DNA of 64,000 bases, taken from Helicobacter labetoulli (GTDB taxonomy: Bacteria; Campylobacterota; Campylobacteria; Campylobacterales; Helicobacteraceae). The stretch is taken from contig NZ_QXJF01000010.1 of assembly GCF_003670275.1 (NCBI RefSeq), positions 44,902-108,901 of the forward strand. The letters run 5' to 3'. The notes beneath the pieces were generated by a model. It did no database searches. It was not told the DNA's origin and saw nothing but the letters and a program-made list of their open reading frames with translations. Shown here in pieces: positions 36,479 to 46,628 of the stretch; the first letter of the stretch is position 1, and each line of letters starts with the position of its first letter. The translations under genes and the position numbers were made by a program.

Positions 36479-36703
36479 CTACTCTTTGTCCTCAATAGAA
36501 GTGAATTCTATCTTGCCCTCGGCAATTTCACGCATAGCAATATCAGGGAGCTTGTGTAATTTCACATCCATATCCACAAGGGGTTTTGCACCATTGCCTA
36601 GTTCTTTGACGCGTTCAAAAACGAGATTGGCAAGCAAGTATCTATCATCTTGTAGCCTGTGTAATGCCTTTGCAGCGATTTCTTCTGTTCGTAATGCTTC
36701 CAT
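36479..36703 (-). CDS. rpoZ: DNA-directed RNA polymerase omega subunit
   Basis: 74 residues. MEALRTEEIAAKALHRLQ and the segment DRYLLANLVFERVKEL match the conserved omega core that holds beta-prime, followed by an acidic tail. It is a small subunit that helps assemble RNA polymerase and forms part of the ppGpp site. It precedes spoT by 11 bp, as in many bacteria. Confidence 0.88.
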   Translation of the reverse strand: MEALRTEEIAAKALHRLQDDRYLLANLVFERVKELGNGAKPLVDMDVKLHKLPDIAMREIAEGKIEFTSIEDKE

Positions 36704-36766
36704 TGTGTTCCTTATATTTTAGATTGAAGTTGCGGATTCTATCCTTTTTTTATTTTAACTTTGCTT

Positions 36767-37507
<741 letters not shown>

Positions 37508-37509
37508 CT

Positions 37510-37515
37510 ACTATA
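37510..37515 (-). promoter_or_regulatory. Putative -10 element for pyrH
   Basis: Minus-strand TATAGT 33 bases before the pyrH ATG. It may drive the pyrH, rpoZ, spoT, tyrS series. There is also a plus-strand TATAAT at 37532-37537 with no downstream gene on that strand. Confidence 0.35.
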
Positions 37516-37572
37516 AAAGCTTAAACTATTCTATAATCGTTCCCTCCTTAGCCTTGCAAAGATGGAAGGATT

Positions 37573-40500
37573 CTAGTGTAGTGAGATTGTGTTTAGAGTG
37601 ATTTGCTCTAGCTCTTTTTGCAAGATAATGGTGCGTTTTAGAATCTTGCAGATAGATTCTAAATGCTCTAGCTCAGGTTTGCTGCAAGTGTAATTATTAC
37701 GATAACTTAACCACTTTTCTATGACTTTATAGCCGCCTATAGTGTAGTCATAGACTTCTTTGCTCACGCCAAATACAGCTAAATCATCATTCAAAATCAG
37801 CTCATACTCGCCACTTTGGCTTTGTATAAAGCGTTTGTTGGTATTAAGCTTATCTATAGTGTAGCTAGGCTTACTCTCATTAGCATTTTTTCTAAAATCA
37901 AGATAAATGCTAGAATCTTGTGGAATCTTACGCAGCAGGTGAATCTCTGCTAACTCCCTGCCGATAGACTCTAGGGCTTCAAAAATCTTTTTGCTTACTT
38001 CAAAGTTGATACGCGGGAAGCCTATGCGTAAGTATTCTGCGTATTTTGCTCGGTAGTGCGGGTGGAATAAATTCGCATAGATAAAGTGTAGAATCTGCTC
38101 TGGGCTTTTGGACTTTAGAATCTTATGATTTTGGCAGTAGGCAGCAAAAGATTCTGTAAAGTTTGGGAGCTTCTCTAGCTTATGCGTTTGTTTATCATCA
38201 TCGCCTGTTGTTTGCTCATAGCGATAGAGTGGAATTACCATATCAGAGTTTGCAATTTGTCCGCTAAAATTTACATCAGCAATGTTATCAATTATAAATC
38301 CATAAGCATAATTATCTTGGTTTGAAAGCTTTGTGGTGCATAGCCCAAGATTCTCTCCAAGTAGAAAATGCTTCATTATAGAAAATCTTGGACGCCCAAT
38401 AAAGCCTTGTTTGCCTGTGTAGTATGTATAGCGTGTATCAAAGGGGCGATAGGTAATTTGGTGGATTTTAGATTTTGTATCACTATCTACTATAATTTTT
38501 TGTTTAATTTTTCTTAAATCCCAATCGGTTTTATAAGGGTTTTGTATTTTGTATTTTGTGGCAATGGATTCTATCTCTAGCTCTGCAATATCTTTAAGTA
38601 ATATTTCAATACCATCTTTTGTGTATTGTGTGGCTAAATCATCGTTTGAAGTTTTTATGCCACTATTACATTCTGCAAATATCGTCTTAGAATCTCCTAG
38701 TGCTTTATCTTTAGCTAATGCCCAAAAGTCCTCATACTCACTAGAATCCAAATCGCGTTTGATAAACCAAAAGTAAGGTGCTTCACACTCTAGCTGCTGC
38801 CAAGAGATAGAATCTAAGCCTTTTTGGGCTATGCTATTTAGTAGGGCATACTTATCTGCTCTTTTAAAAATGCCATTATCACTTGTAGAGAAGTAGAAAA
38901 TCTTAGAATCTAAACTTTTGTCATACTGAGCGTTAAGCGAAGTATCTATAATTTTTTGAGATTCTAAGTTTTTATTTTTTTCACAAGGGGGAGAGGCTTG
39001 AATTTGCAAGTGTGGATTATTGCTCCGCAAAAATGCGAAATCACCCCTCCCCCTTATGTATCCCCCACCCGATGACGCTTTCAAGGTAAGCGTTTCACTT
39101 TGTGAATCGCCACCATTGATTTTTATCGTGGCAAAGTCGTGCTTTGCTACTGCTATGATTTTAGAATCGGCTTGAAAGTTTAGGCTCACAGAATCCACGA
39201 TTCTAGTATTTTGCAGGTTTGGACTAGTGCTACGCACGAGTGCGGTATTGCTAGTGGTGCTTTTTGCGGATTTTAGGGTAGAGATAGAATCCATATCGCT
39301 AGAGTCTTGGCATTCTAAGATTGTGCTGCTAGTTTGGTGGCTGTCAAGAAAATCGCGATTGAGCTTACTAGAGGTAAGTGATTGAGCGATTTTCGCAGAC
39401 TCCGCCGAAATAGCAGTGCAAGCTGAATGCCCTTCAGGGTATTTGATGAATAGTGATATGCAGACTCCTACTCTTATATCAAACACATTCTCATCTTCTT
39501 TCCTATCTTTTTCACTATCGCCGTGGAGATTGATGATGTAGATTCTATCAAAGGCGTTATAGAGAGATTCTCGCATTTTGCGATGGGTGCGTCCCCAAAT
39601 GTAAGAATTTGGCGTGATAAAGCCCATAATCCCCTGCCTAGAATCTAGCACTAAAGGAGCGGATTCTGCTGGGTTATACCGCTCTAGGAGCTTCCATTGT
39701 GCGAAGCGGATAAACTTGATATAGTCATTATTAAGCGGCTGGATATTTTGCTCATTACTAGGCTTATAAGTGCTAAGGAGATTGATAATCTCTTGGAGAT
39801 TATTTTTAGAATTTTGGTAATAAGGTGGATTACCCAAAATCACTAGCACATCATCTCTGTGCTTAATCTTGCGTGCAAGTTTGTCTTGCTCTTCTAAAAG
39901 TAATAGTGGCATAGTCATTTTATAATCAGCTTGAGTGCTTAAATCTAGCGTGTTTGTAAGGAATATTTGAAGCTTGTTTTCATCATCAAGCAAAGAGTAG
40001 AATCCTGCGTTTTTAAGAATAGTAGAGAGCTTGATATGTGCCACGATATAAGGCACAAAGCTTAACTCAAAGCCATAAATATCTTTGAGAAACTTTTTTT
40101 CAATCGCTTCTTTTTGCCAAATTCGTGATCTTTCTTCATTTAAAATCAGCTCAAAGACTTTTGCCAAAAAGCTCCCTGTGCCTGTAGTAAAATCTAGCAC
40201 TTTGACATTGCTATCTAAAAAGCCCTTTGGCTTATTAAAATGGCTTTTTAATAGAGAATGCACACTAGAGCAAATGCAATTGACAATAGATTCTGGTGTG
40301 TAGAAAACGCCCCCTTCTTTACGCTTCTCACTTCCGCGTAGCTCATCATAGGCTTTTAAAAAATCTTCATAGAGATAGATTGAGATAGATTCTATTTGTG
40401 TGTTGAGCATTGTAGCAAGGGTTGCTTTGTCTATAAGGGTTATGGTTTTTTTGATATTTTCTAGTGCGTAGGAGACAGATTCTGGGATATGAAAGCTAGG

Positions 40501-41364
40501 GATTGAAAAGTAAATAAACTCGCTTAGGAGGTGAAACTCTTTAGGCAAAAGCGTAGCTATGCCCTCCACACCAATATGCTCTAAATTTGAATCAATCTCC
40601 AAATATGCTACAAGTAGCCCATACACGACACTTTGTCCTAACAAATCGCAAAATTCTTCAATGCTTAGGTCGCAACGCGTGATGTTTCTAAAGGTTTCAA
40701 GAGTACCTCCAAAAAATTTATGAAAGCTCGTGCGTGGAGTGGAATGATAGGATTCTCTAGCTTTTATCCCTAGATAAAAACTCTGTGTAGCTAGGACATT
40801 TATAAGTTCTTGTTTGCTTTTAATCGTGGCGTGATTGGCATTAAAAAAATCGTGTAAAAGGCTTTGAAACTCACTCAAAGTATCATATAAGTGGGATTCT
40901 TGCTCGTGGGTAAAGAGATTTGCGCTTATATCAAAAGGAAAGAGCGTTAAGTCATAAATCACATTGCCAAAGCTAATGAGAATAAAGCGATTGTAATCTG
41001 TAAGCAAGATGTTGGGACACACAGCAAGGTATTTTTCAATCTGCTTGCCTTTTAAGTCAAGCTCTAGCTTTTTACCCCATTCCTTGCATTCTATAAAGCC
41101 TACAAGGGCGTTATAGCTTAGTTCAGTTGTAGAATCTACTTGTTTATATACCTTAAAATCTGTGCGAATGTCTCCTTGCCCCACCTCTGCTTGTGGCTCG
41201 TGGATAATGCGGATAGATGGGTCTTTTAGGGCATTGAGTAGATTTTGAAGCTGAGTGCGATAGCTATGCTCATTTGACTTATTGAGTTGGGCTGTGTCTA
41301 GTAGGGCTTGTTTGTAAAGCTCAAGCTGTTGTAAAATCTTTTGCGTATTTTGATGTTCTTGCAT
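37573..41364 (-). CDS. Type IIG-like restriction-modification protein with in-frame insertion
   Basis: 1263 residues combining nuclease and methylase. An N-terminal PD-(D/E)xK nuclease is suggested by GDIRTDF (D69) and VGFIECKEW (E92, K94) with a later Gln (QIEKY). The methylase has motif I VLDFTTGTGSF (D391) and motif IV NPPYY (N512), an N6-adenine pattern. No helicase domain is visible, so this is not a Type ISP enzyme. The C-terminal half (from about 830) probably recognises DNA. Residues about 646-820 look like an insertion rich in Ser and Asp. No separate methylase or restriction gene lies beside it. It ends about 80 bp from pyrH. Confidence 0.75.
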   Translation of the reverse strand: MQEHQNTQKILQQLELYKQALLDTAQLNKSNEHSYRTQLQNLLNALKDPSIRIIHEPQAEVGQGDIRTDFKVYKQVDSTTELSYNALVGFIECKEWGKKLELDLKGKQIEKYLAVCPNILLTDYNRFILISFGNVIYDLTLFPFDISANLFTHEQESHLYDTLSEFQSLLHDFFNANHATIKSKQELINVLATQSFYLGIKARESYHSTPRTSFHKFFGGTLETFRNITRCDLSIEEFCDLLGQSVVYGLLVAYLEIDSNLEHIGVEGIATLLPKEFHLLSEFIYFSIPSFHIPESVSYALENIKKTITLIDKATLATMLNTQIESISIYLYEDFLKAYDELRGSEKRKEGGVFYTPESIVNCICSSVHSLLKSHFNKPKGFLDSNVKVLDFTTGTGSFLAKVFELILNEERSRIWQKEAIEKKFLKDIYGFELSFVPYIVAHIKLSTILKNAGFYSLLDDENKLQIFLTNTLDLSTQADYKMTMPLLLLEEQDKLARKIKHRDDVLVILGNPPYYQNSKNNLQEIINLLSTYKPSNEQNIQPLNNDYIKFIRFAQWKLLERYNPAESAPLVLDSRQGIMGFITPNSYIWGRTHRKMRESLYNAFDRIYIINLHGDSEKDRKEDENVFDIRVGVCISLFIKYPEGHSACTAISAESAKIAQSLTSSKLNRDFLDSHQTSSTILECQDSSDMDSISTLKSAKSTTSNTALVRSTSPNLQNTRIVDSVSLNFQADSKIIAVAKHDFATIKINGGDSQSETLTLKASSGGGYIRGRGDFAFLRSNNPHLQIQASPPCEKNKNLESQKIIDTSLNAQYDKSLDSKIFYFSTSDNGIFKRADKYALLNSIAQKGLDSISWQQLECEAPYFWFIKRDLDSSEYEDFWALAKDKALGDSKTIFAECNSGIKTSNDDLATQYTKDGIEILLKDIAELEIESIATKYKIQNPYKTDWDLRKIKQKIIVDSDTKSKIHQITYRPFDTRYTYYTGKQGFIGRPRFSIMKHFLLGENLGLCTTKLSNQDNYAYGFIIDNIADVNFSGQIANSDMVIPLYRYEQTTGDDDKQTHKLEKLPNFTESFAAYCQNHKILKSKSPEQILHFIYANLFHPHYRAKYAEYLRIGFPRINFEVSKKIFEALESIGRELAEIHLLRKIPQDSSIYLDFRKNANESKPSYTIDKLNTNKRFIQSQSGEYELILNDDLAVFGVSKEVYDYTIGGYKVIEKWLSYRNNYTCSKPELEHLESICKILKRTIILQKELEQITLNTISLH
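38905..39429 (-). repeat. Candidate in-frame insertion (about 175 codons) in the Type IIG gene
   Basis: This stretch lies between the methylase-like segment ending FIKYPEG and the resumed segment KIFYFSTSDNG. Its translation is low in complexity (Ser, Asp, Thr, Lys), with odd peptides such as GRGDFAFLRSNNPHLQIQ. At 38985-39060 it contains two complementary arms, AAGGGGGAG and CTCCCCCTT, about 60 bp apart. I see no second copy in this window. It may be a dispersed element read in frame. Confidence 0.45.
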
Positions 41365-41385
41365 ACTTTGCCTTATGACAAGATT

Positions 41386-42813
41386 CTACAATGCCATACG
41401 AATGCAGTCATAGAGCATATCCATATTTTGCTCTGGCACAAACTCCACGCCCATAAACTTGCCCTTAGAGATGATTTCTGAAGGCGGAAGCTTTTGCACG
41501 ATGACACAAAATGCCGTTTTTGCATTAGTAGTTGGCATTTCTTTATAGGTTTTGATAAAGCCCAAAGCACTGACATTGCCTATTTTTTCATCAATTACAA
41601 TAATATCTTGGGGATTCTGGGCTAAGGTTTTTAGGGCATTGAGCGGGTCATTATCCATAGTGATAAGCAAACTAGAATCTATCTTTTCAATGACTTGTCG
41701 GTATTTGAGGATATTTACCATTGTCTCACGCACGATTAAAAGCTTTTTACGATTAGTGTTTTCTAGGTAATGGAGTAGGTCAAAAAGCTCTTTTGATTTG
41801 GGTGAGAGCTTACTCTTATCAAGCCCACGCAGAAAATAACGCAAAAATGTCTTTGAGCTAAAGCTCCCCTCAATGCGAGAGTTTCTAAAAAAATGCTTGA
41901 TGACTTGGCTGTATTTTGCCCTGCTCCAAAGCGTTGTATCAAAATCATATGCTTTTGTATCAAGTAAAGCGATAAAACGCGTTTTAATATCATCTGTCAT
42001 CGGCGTATAAACAGCCCCAAAAGCCTCAAAATGATCATCTCTAAATCGCTTGAGTCTTGCTGTTTCACTCACAAGAGCATCTTTTTGATTCCCTATGAAG
42101 TTGAGTAAATCCACATATCGCTTCCGCATTTGCTTGACTTCTTTTTCAATCTCGGCATATTCTTTGCTGCCTTTGTCATCGCGTTTGCCTAGAGTTTTTT
42201 CTCCTGCTGCGAGTGTGCCACTTAAGGCATTTGTTTGGGCTTGTGCGTTGGCAAGTGAGCTTTGAATCTCATCAATATGTGTGAGTGTTTTGTTGTATTC
42301 TGTTTGGCGAGAGAGAAAAATCATCTCAAAAGCATAGTTGAGTGCGTATTGGGTTTTTTTATGATAGCTAAGATATTCTTTTGAGAGATGAAGCACTTCT
42401 TGTTTGAGCTTTTTAAGCACTTCATTTTCAATATTTGCATCCATAGCGCATAAATCATTATATGCAGTGAGTAAAAACCGCCGCATACGGATAAAATCAA
42501 GCTTTAAATGCCCCTCCACAAAATCACTATATCCGCTTAGAATCTCATTTTCCCTAGCAAAATATTCTTCAATACACACACGAGCGGGTTTTGTTACAGG
42601 AATTTCATCAGGGTCAATAGGTTTTGGTTTTAAGTGGATTTTTGTAACGGCTTTCATCTCAACGACAAATTCTACTTCAACCCCCTTTTTTAGCTCACTT
42701 ATCTCATCTTCCCAAAGCTCAAAAGGAAAATCAAAAACGCGTTTATTAAGGTCTTGTTCTACTTGAGCGTTTTGTGCTTGTGAATCTACATTAATGATTT
42801 TTCCATACAGCAT
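41386..42813 (-). CDS. Uncharacterised protein: OB-like N-terminus, coiled coil, pseudo-receiver C-terminus
   Basis: 475 residues. The first 60 or so (MLYGKIINVDSQAQNAQV) resemble a small OB/cold-shock fold. A charged helical segment (about 190-270) is likely coiled coil. Residues 357-475 look like a response-regulator receiver: KLLIVRE in place of the acidic strand, an aspartate at 408 (DIIVIDEK) at the phosphoacceptor position, and no conserved lysine near the end (VPEQNM). I recall a comparable protein in H. pylori without known function. It could be a sensor-like regulatory scaffold, but this is inference. It stands 21 bp upstream of the restriction-modification gene on the same strand. 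Confidence 0.6.
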   Translation of the reverse strand: MLYGKIINVDSQAQNAQVEQDLNKRVFDFPFELWEDEISELKKGVEVEFVVEMKAVTKIHLKPKPIDPDEIPVTKPARVCIEEYFARENEILSGYSDFVEGHLKLDFIRMRRFLLTAYNDLCAMDANIENEVLKKLKQEVLHLSKEYLSYHKKTQYALNYAFEMIFLSRQTEYNKTLTHIDEIQSSLANAQAQTNALSGTLAAGEKTLGKRDDKGSKEYAEIEKEVKQMRKRYVDLLNFIGNQKDALVSETARLKRFRDDHFEAFGAVYTPMTDDIKTRFIALLDTKAYDFDTTLWSRAKYSQVIKHFFRNSRIEGSFSSKTFLRYFLRGLDKSKLSPKSKELFDLLHYLENTNRKKLLIVRETMVNILKYRQVIEKIDSSLLITMDNDPLNALKTLAQNPQDIIVIDEKIGNVSALGFIKTYKEMPTTNAKTAFCVIVQKLPPSEIISKGKFMGVEFVPEQNMDMLYDCIRMAL

Positions 42814-42844
42814 CGCATTCCCTTTAAAATTGTAGCAGGTTCTT

Positions 42845-42850
42845 ATTATA
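42845..42850 (-). promoter_or_regulatory. -10 element for the pseudo-receiver gene
   Basis: Minus-strand GGTATAATAAG, 32 bases before the ATG at 42813. It may drive both this gene and the restriction-modification gene downstream. Confidence 0.5.
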
Positions 42851-42894
42851 CCTTGCTTCGTTTAAAATAATGCAAGAAATTGCATTCAAAGATT

Positions 42895-43698
42895 CTAATC
42901 CTTGTCATTTTTATCTCTTTTGGAATTTTTATAAAGAGATTCTAGCTCACTTGGCGTGATTTTTATGCTCTTTGTTTTTGCCCACGCATAAATGGCTTTT
43001 AGCTCATCGGTATTATCTGTTTGAGTAGTGCTATTATGCGTAAAAAGTGGCGGCAGAATCCGCAGTGGCGATTTGCTTTGAATCTTTGCCCTTAGCACAA
43101 CAAGGCTAGATTCTCTATTTGCTAAAGAATGCACAAAGCGGAGGGTATCTACATTAAATCCGCAGATTCTAAGCTCATAAAGCAATGTTTGCAGCACTCG
43201 TGCATCATAGCATAGGCATAAGCTCCCATTTGGCTTTATCACACGCTTGATATGTGTAAGCAGGGCAGGAATGGGCAGGAAGCTTTGATGTCGTGCCATA
43301 TTTTTACGCATATTTTCACCTTGCAATGCTCCATTGGCATAAAATGGTGGATTGCTAATAACAAAATCAAACTTCATATCCGTTTGAAAGTCTAAAAAAT
43401 CCATACAATGCACTTGATGGCATATGTGAGATTCAAACTGCCTTATGTTTAAAGCTACACATTGTGCCATTAGCGTATCTTTTTCTACAAGGTGGAGATT
43501 GATATGTGGATTCTTATGTGGCGTGGCTTTATTTAGAATCTCTCTGGCACAGAGCATTCCTAGAATCCCACTTCCTGCCCCCACATCTAAGAGTGAGATT
43601 CTAGATTTGAGAAATGCTCGTGCAAAGTGGCTCAAGATAAGGCTATCAGTGTTGTAGCAATAGCCATCGTGGAGTTGATATATCTCTAGTGCAGCCAT
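42895..43698 (-). CDS. tRNA1(Val) adenine methyltransferase (TrmN6)-like
   Basis: 267 residues. Class I motif I is LLDVGAGSGIL (D38), and the N6-adenine signature NPPFY is at 116-120, followed by a mobile basic loop (GENMRKNMARHQ). TrmN6 methylates A37 of tRNA1(Val). The substrate is inferred from the family pattern only, and related proteins can act elsewhere. It overlaps ribD by 13 bp, so it is cotranscribed with riboflavin synthesis. Confidence 0.75.
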   Translation of the reverse strand: MAALEIYQLHDGYCYNTDSLILSHFARAFLKSRISLLDVGAGSGILGMLCAREILNKATPHKNPHINLHLVEKDTLMAQCVALNIRQFESHICHQVHCMDFLDFQTDMKFDFVISNPPFYANGALQGENMRKNMARHQSFLPIPALLTHIKRVIKPNGSLCLCYDARVLQTLLYELRICGFNVDTLRFVHSLANRESSLVVLRAKIQSKSPLRILPPLFTHNSTTQTDNTDELKAIYAWAKTKSIKITPSELESLYKNSKRDKNDKD

Positions 43699-44726
43699 AA
43701 GCCCAAATCCTTGTCAAGATTCATTATGTGTAAAAGCTCAAAGTCCATTGCCTTGCTTTGTTGTGTAAAATTTAAATCCACACAAAAAAACGCCTTATGC
43801 ACTAAAAGCATATCAATATATTTTCTTAACGCACCAAGCAGATTTAGCCCCCCTTCAATCACAACAAAGCCTTTTAAACTCTCAATCTCTTCTGCATTGC
43901 GGAAAGTATGGAATCTTGGATTATTTTCATGCTTGGAAAATAAGCAGAGTTTGGGTTGTTTATGCTTATCATAAGGGGGCAGGGCATATCTGGCATTAAG
44001 CGTTGGGTTATCACTTCTAAGTGTTGCTCCGGATATACAGAGATAATCACACACACTGCGTTGATTATGCGTAAAAATGCGTGAAGATTCAGCAGATATT
44101 TGCCCATTTACATAGCTCCCATCAAGTCGCATAGCAATTTTAAACAGCACAAATCGCCCCTTTTCTCGCAGAATCTCAAAGGGCAAAAGCAGTTTTTGTG
44201 CTTCATTTTGAATCTGGCTTAGGCTTGTGTGTATCCCCGCTTCTTGTAAAGTTTGCATTCCGCCTGAAGCAAGGGAGTGAGAATCTTTTGTGCCAATAAC
44301 GACTTTAGCAAAGCCTAGTTCTTTTATGAGATTGGCACAGGGGGGCGTTTTGCCATAGTGATTGCAAGGCTCTAGGCTCACATAAAGGGAGTGGTTTTTA
44401 AAAATGCCATTGTGGTTGTGTAAAAGGAAGTTGTGGAGTTCAAGGCTAGATTCTAGATTTAAAATCTTAGAATCTTGCGTGAGTGCGTAATAGCCTTGCT
44501 TTATGGCGATGACTTCAGCGTGTGGAGTGCCTGCAAGGCTATGCACTCCACGGGATAGAATCTCACCATTTTCACGCGTGATAATAGCTCCAACACTTGG
44601 ATTTGGCAGGGCTAGGGTTTGGGCTTCCCACGCTATATCACAACAATGCTTGATAAGCAAATCATCACTAGAATTCAAAGATAACCTTTGCTTTTTTGAT
44701 AGATTCAAGTGGGATTGCCATCTCAT
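43686..44726 (-). CDS. ribD: Riboflavin biosynthesis deaminase/reductase RibD
   Basis: About 346 residues from ATG 44726. The zinc deaminase has H69 (TPHAEVIAI) with C121 and C130 in EPCNHYGKTPPC; the C-terminal reductase half shows KIAMRLDGSY and SSRIFTHNQRS. It carries out the second and third steps of riboflavin synthesis. The ATG overlaps rimP by 59 bp; a TTG at 44678 with AAAGG upstream overlaps it by only 11 bp and is a plausible alternative start. The reductase domain ends soon after its fold, without extra segments. Confidence 0.85.
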   Translation of the reverse strand: MRWQSHLNLSKKQRLSLNSSDDLLIKHCCDIAWEAQTLALPNPSVGAIITRENGEILSRGVHSLAGTPHAEVIAIKQGYYALTQDSKILNLESSLELHNFLLHNHNGIFKNHSLYVSLEPCNHYGKTPPCANLIKELGFAKVVIGTKDSHSLASGGMQTLQEAGIHTSLSQIQNEAQKLLLPFEILREKGRFVLFKIAMRLDGSYVNGQISAESSRIFTHNQRSVCDYLCISGATLRSDNPTLNARYALPPYDKHKQPKLCLFSKHENNPRFHTFRNAEEIESLKGFVVIEGGLNLLGALRKYIDMLLVHKAFFCVDLNFTQQSKAMDFELLHIMNLDKDLGLWLH

Positions 44727-45138
44727 CTTGTTCTATAAGTAGCGTGATATGCGTGTCATTCACATTGTGTAAGATTCCTTGCAGTGTGCTTTTATCTGTG
44801 AGCTTAATATTTAGAATCTCGCCAAGTGAAAATGCGTAATGCTGTGGTTTTTTTAGGATTCGCTCTAGTCCGGGTGAGCTTACCTGAAGATGATAGCTAT
44901 CCATATTTATATTTTCCACATCAAGTAAAGGAGAGAGTAGCTCACTTAAGGCTTGGCAGTCTTGCAAACTTACCGCATTGCTATCTTTTGAGCTAAGATT
45001 CTGCATAGGAGCTTTTTTTGTAATGCTTATGCGTAAAATGTGGCGTTCATCTTCTTTGAGAAAATCAATATCATACACATATAAGGAGAGTGAAGCGGCG
45101 AGTTGTTCTATTTTTTGAGTAGTTTGGGTTGAAAGCAT
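44668..45138 (-). CDS. rimP: Ribosome maturation factor RimP
   Basis: 156 residues from ATG 45138, which lies one base after the rbfA stop; an upstream longer frame overlaps rbfA and is less likely. DCQALSELLSPLLD and YHLQVSSPGLERILKKPQHY match the RimP N-terminal domain, and the C-terminal SH3-like domain contains INIKLTDK-like strands (EILNIKLTDKSTLQG). It helps late assembly of the 30S subunit. It is in a cluster with rbfA and tgt. Confidence 0.9.
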   Translation of the reverse strand: MLSTQTTQKIEQLAASLSLYVYDIDFLKEDERHILRISITKKAPMQNLSSKDSNAVSLQDCQALSELLSPLLDVENINMDSYHLQVSSPGLERILKKPQHYAFSLGEILNIKLTDKSTLQGILHNVNDTHITLLIEQDEMAIPLESIKKAKVIFEF

Positions 45139-45139
45139 A

Positions 45140-45496
45140 TTATTCCTTTTTTTGTTTTTCACGCTCAAGTTGTGCGAAAATAGAATCTAAATTATTCACG
45201 CAATGGAGCGTATCATCAAATTTAAACTGCAAGTTTGGGACGCGAAACCACTGCGTAGAGTTTAGGACATATTCTTTTAAGATTCCTTGAGCTTTTTTGA
45301 GTTGCTCTAAAATCGCCTTGCGTTCATTTGGCGAAATATCTGTGCCTTCAATATACACTTCCGCACTCTGCTTACCCTTAGAGCATTTTACCCCTGTGAT
45401 TATAAGGGTATTAATCTGCGAGTCTTGGAGCTGGGATAGGGCAAGGCTTAGCACCTCTTGGAGTAAAGATTCTGTGCGTTGTTGTTTAATATTCAT
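45140..45496 (-). CDS. rbfA: Ribosome-binding factor A
   Basis: 118 residues with the KH-like fold of Rbf[40 protein letters not shown] strands, and the helical close near [19 protein letters not shown]. It acts on the 5' end of 16S rRNA during cold-sensitive subunit assembly. It overlaps tgt by 11 bp and precedes rimP by one base. Confidence 0.9.
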   Translation of the reverse strand: MNIKQQRTESLLQEVLSLALSQLQDSQINTLIITGVKCSKGKQSAEVYIEGTDISPNERKAILEQLKKAQGILKEYVLNSTQWFRVPNLQFKFDDTLHCVNNLDSIFAQLEREKQKKE

Positions 45497-46628
45497 TTGG
45501 GACTTCCATTTCTCTTAACTGATAAAAATTTTGGCGATAGGCTGCAAAAGCTCCTTGCAAAATCGCTTCTCTTGCTTCACGCACGAGATTCAAATAATAG
45601 TGGAGATTATGCAATGAAGCAAGGCGATGATAGGTAATTTCTTGGGAGCGGAAGAGATGACAAAGATAGGCTCTTGTGTAGTTTTGGCAAGTGTAGCAGG
45701 AGCATAGCTCATCAATAGGCGAAGTGTCATTAGCAAAACTCGCCCCCTTAATGTTAATCTTACCAAAATGCGTAAAAAGCGTGGCATTCCTAGCATTCCT
45801 TGTAGGCATTACACAATCAAACATATCCACCCCACGATAAATGCCCTCTATAATGTTTTCTGGTGTGCCAACCCCCATAAGATAACGCGGCTTAGATTCT
45901 GGCATAAAAGGTATAGTGTGAGATAGTGTGCTATACATCTCCTCTTTGCTCTCTCCTACTGCAAGTCCGCCAATAGCAAAGCCATCAAACTCGCCAAGAT
46001 TCACAAGTGAGGTAGCTGACATCTCACGGAATTTTGGGTTTGTTCCACCTTGGATAATGGCAAAAAGATTATTTGTTTGGGCTTTGCCTTGAGCTTTGTT
46101 TATCTCGTGGTATTTTAGTGAGGCTTTTGCCCACTCTGTTGTGCGTTTGATAGAATCTAAGATTCTTGTCTCACTTGCTGGAAGCCCTACTAAGTCATCA
46201 AGCACCATCATAATATCGCTATTGAGCGCATATTGAATATCTAACACAAAAGAGGGGGAAAAGAAATGCTTAGAGCCATCAATATGGGATTTAAACTCTA
46301 CGCCATTTTCATTAAGCTTGACATTTTGATTTAAGCTAAAGGCTTGGAATCCACCGCTATCGCTTAAGTAGCTGCCATTAAAGTTAGCAAATGTATGAAT
46401 CCCACCAAATGCTTTTAATCGCTCTATCCCCACACGCAAATACATATGATAGGTGTTTGCAAGGATAATTTTGGCATTAAGATTCTGTGCTAAATCAAGA
46501 CTATCAAGGGCTTTGACACAGCCTTGTGTGCCAACAGGCATAAAAATAGGCGTTTGCACGATAGAGTGAGCAAGAGTGAGTGTGAGTGCTCTTGCCTTGC
46601 CATCTTTGGTTTCTATATTTACTTGCAT
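45486..46628 (-). CDS. tgt: Queuine tRNA-ribosyltransferase
   Basis: 380 residues. The active site shows [13 protein letters not shown] with the general-base Asp, DDLVGLP for the nucleophile region, and [13 protein letters not shown]. The zinc site is CSCYTC with a following HL pair. It exchanges guanine 34 for preQ1 in GUN tRNAs. Its ATG overlaps the stop of proC by one base (TAATG). Confidence 0.93.
   Translation of the reverse strand: MQVNIETKDGKARALTLTLAHSIVQTPIFMPVGTQGCVKALDSLDLAQNLNAKIILANTYHMYLRVGIERLKAFGGIHTFANFNGSYLSDSGGFQAFSLNQNVKLNENGVEFKSHIDGSKHFFSPSFVLDIQYALNSDIMMVLDDLVGLPASETRILDSIKRTTEWAKASLKYHEINKAQGKAQTNNLFAIIQGGTNPKFREMSATSLVNLGEFDGFAIGGLAVGESKEEMYSTLSHTIPFMPESKPRYLMGVGTPENIIEGIYRGVDMFDCVMPTRNARNATLFTHFGKINIKGASFANDTSPIDELCSCYTCQNYTRAYLCHLFRSQEITYHRLASLHNLHYYLNLVREAREAILQGAFAAYRQNFYQLREMEVPNEY

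Noticed and set aside
37573..41364. Reading the large restriction protein as Type ISP or Type I HsdR
   Set aside because: No helicase motifs (Walker A or DEAD-like) occur between nuclease and methylase, so the single-chain Type IIG reading fits better.
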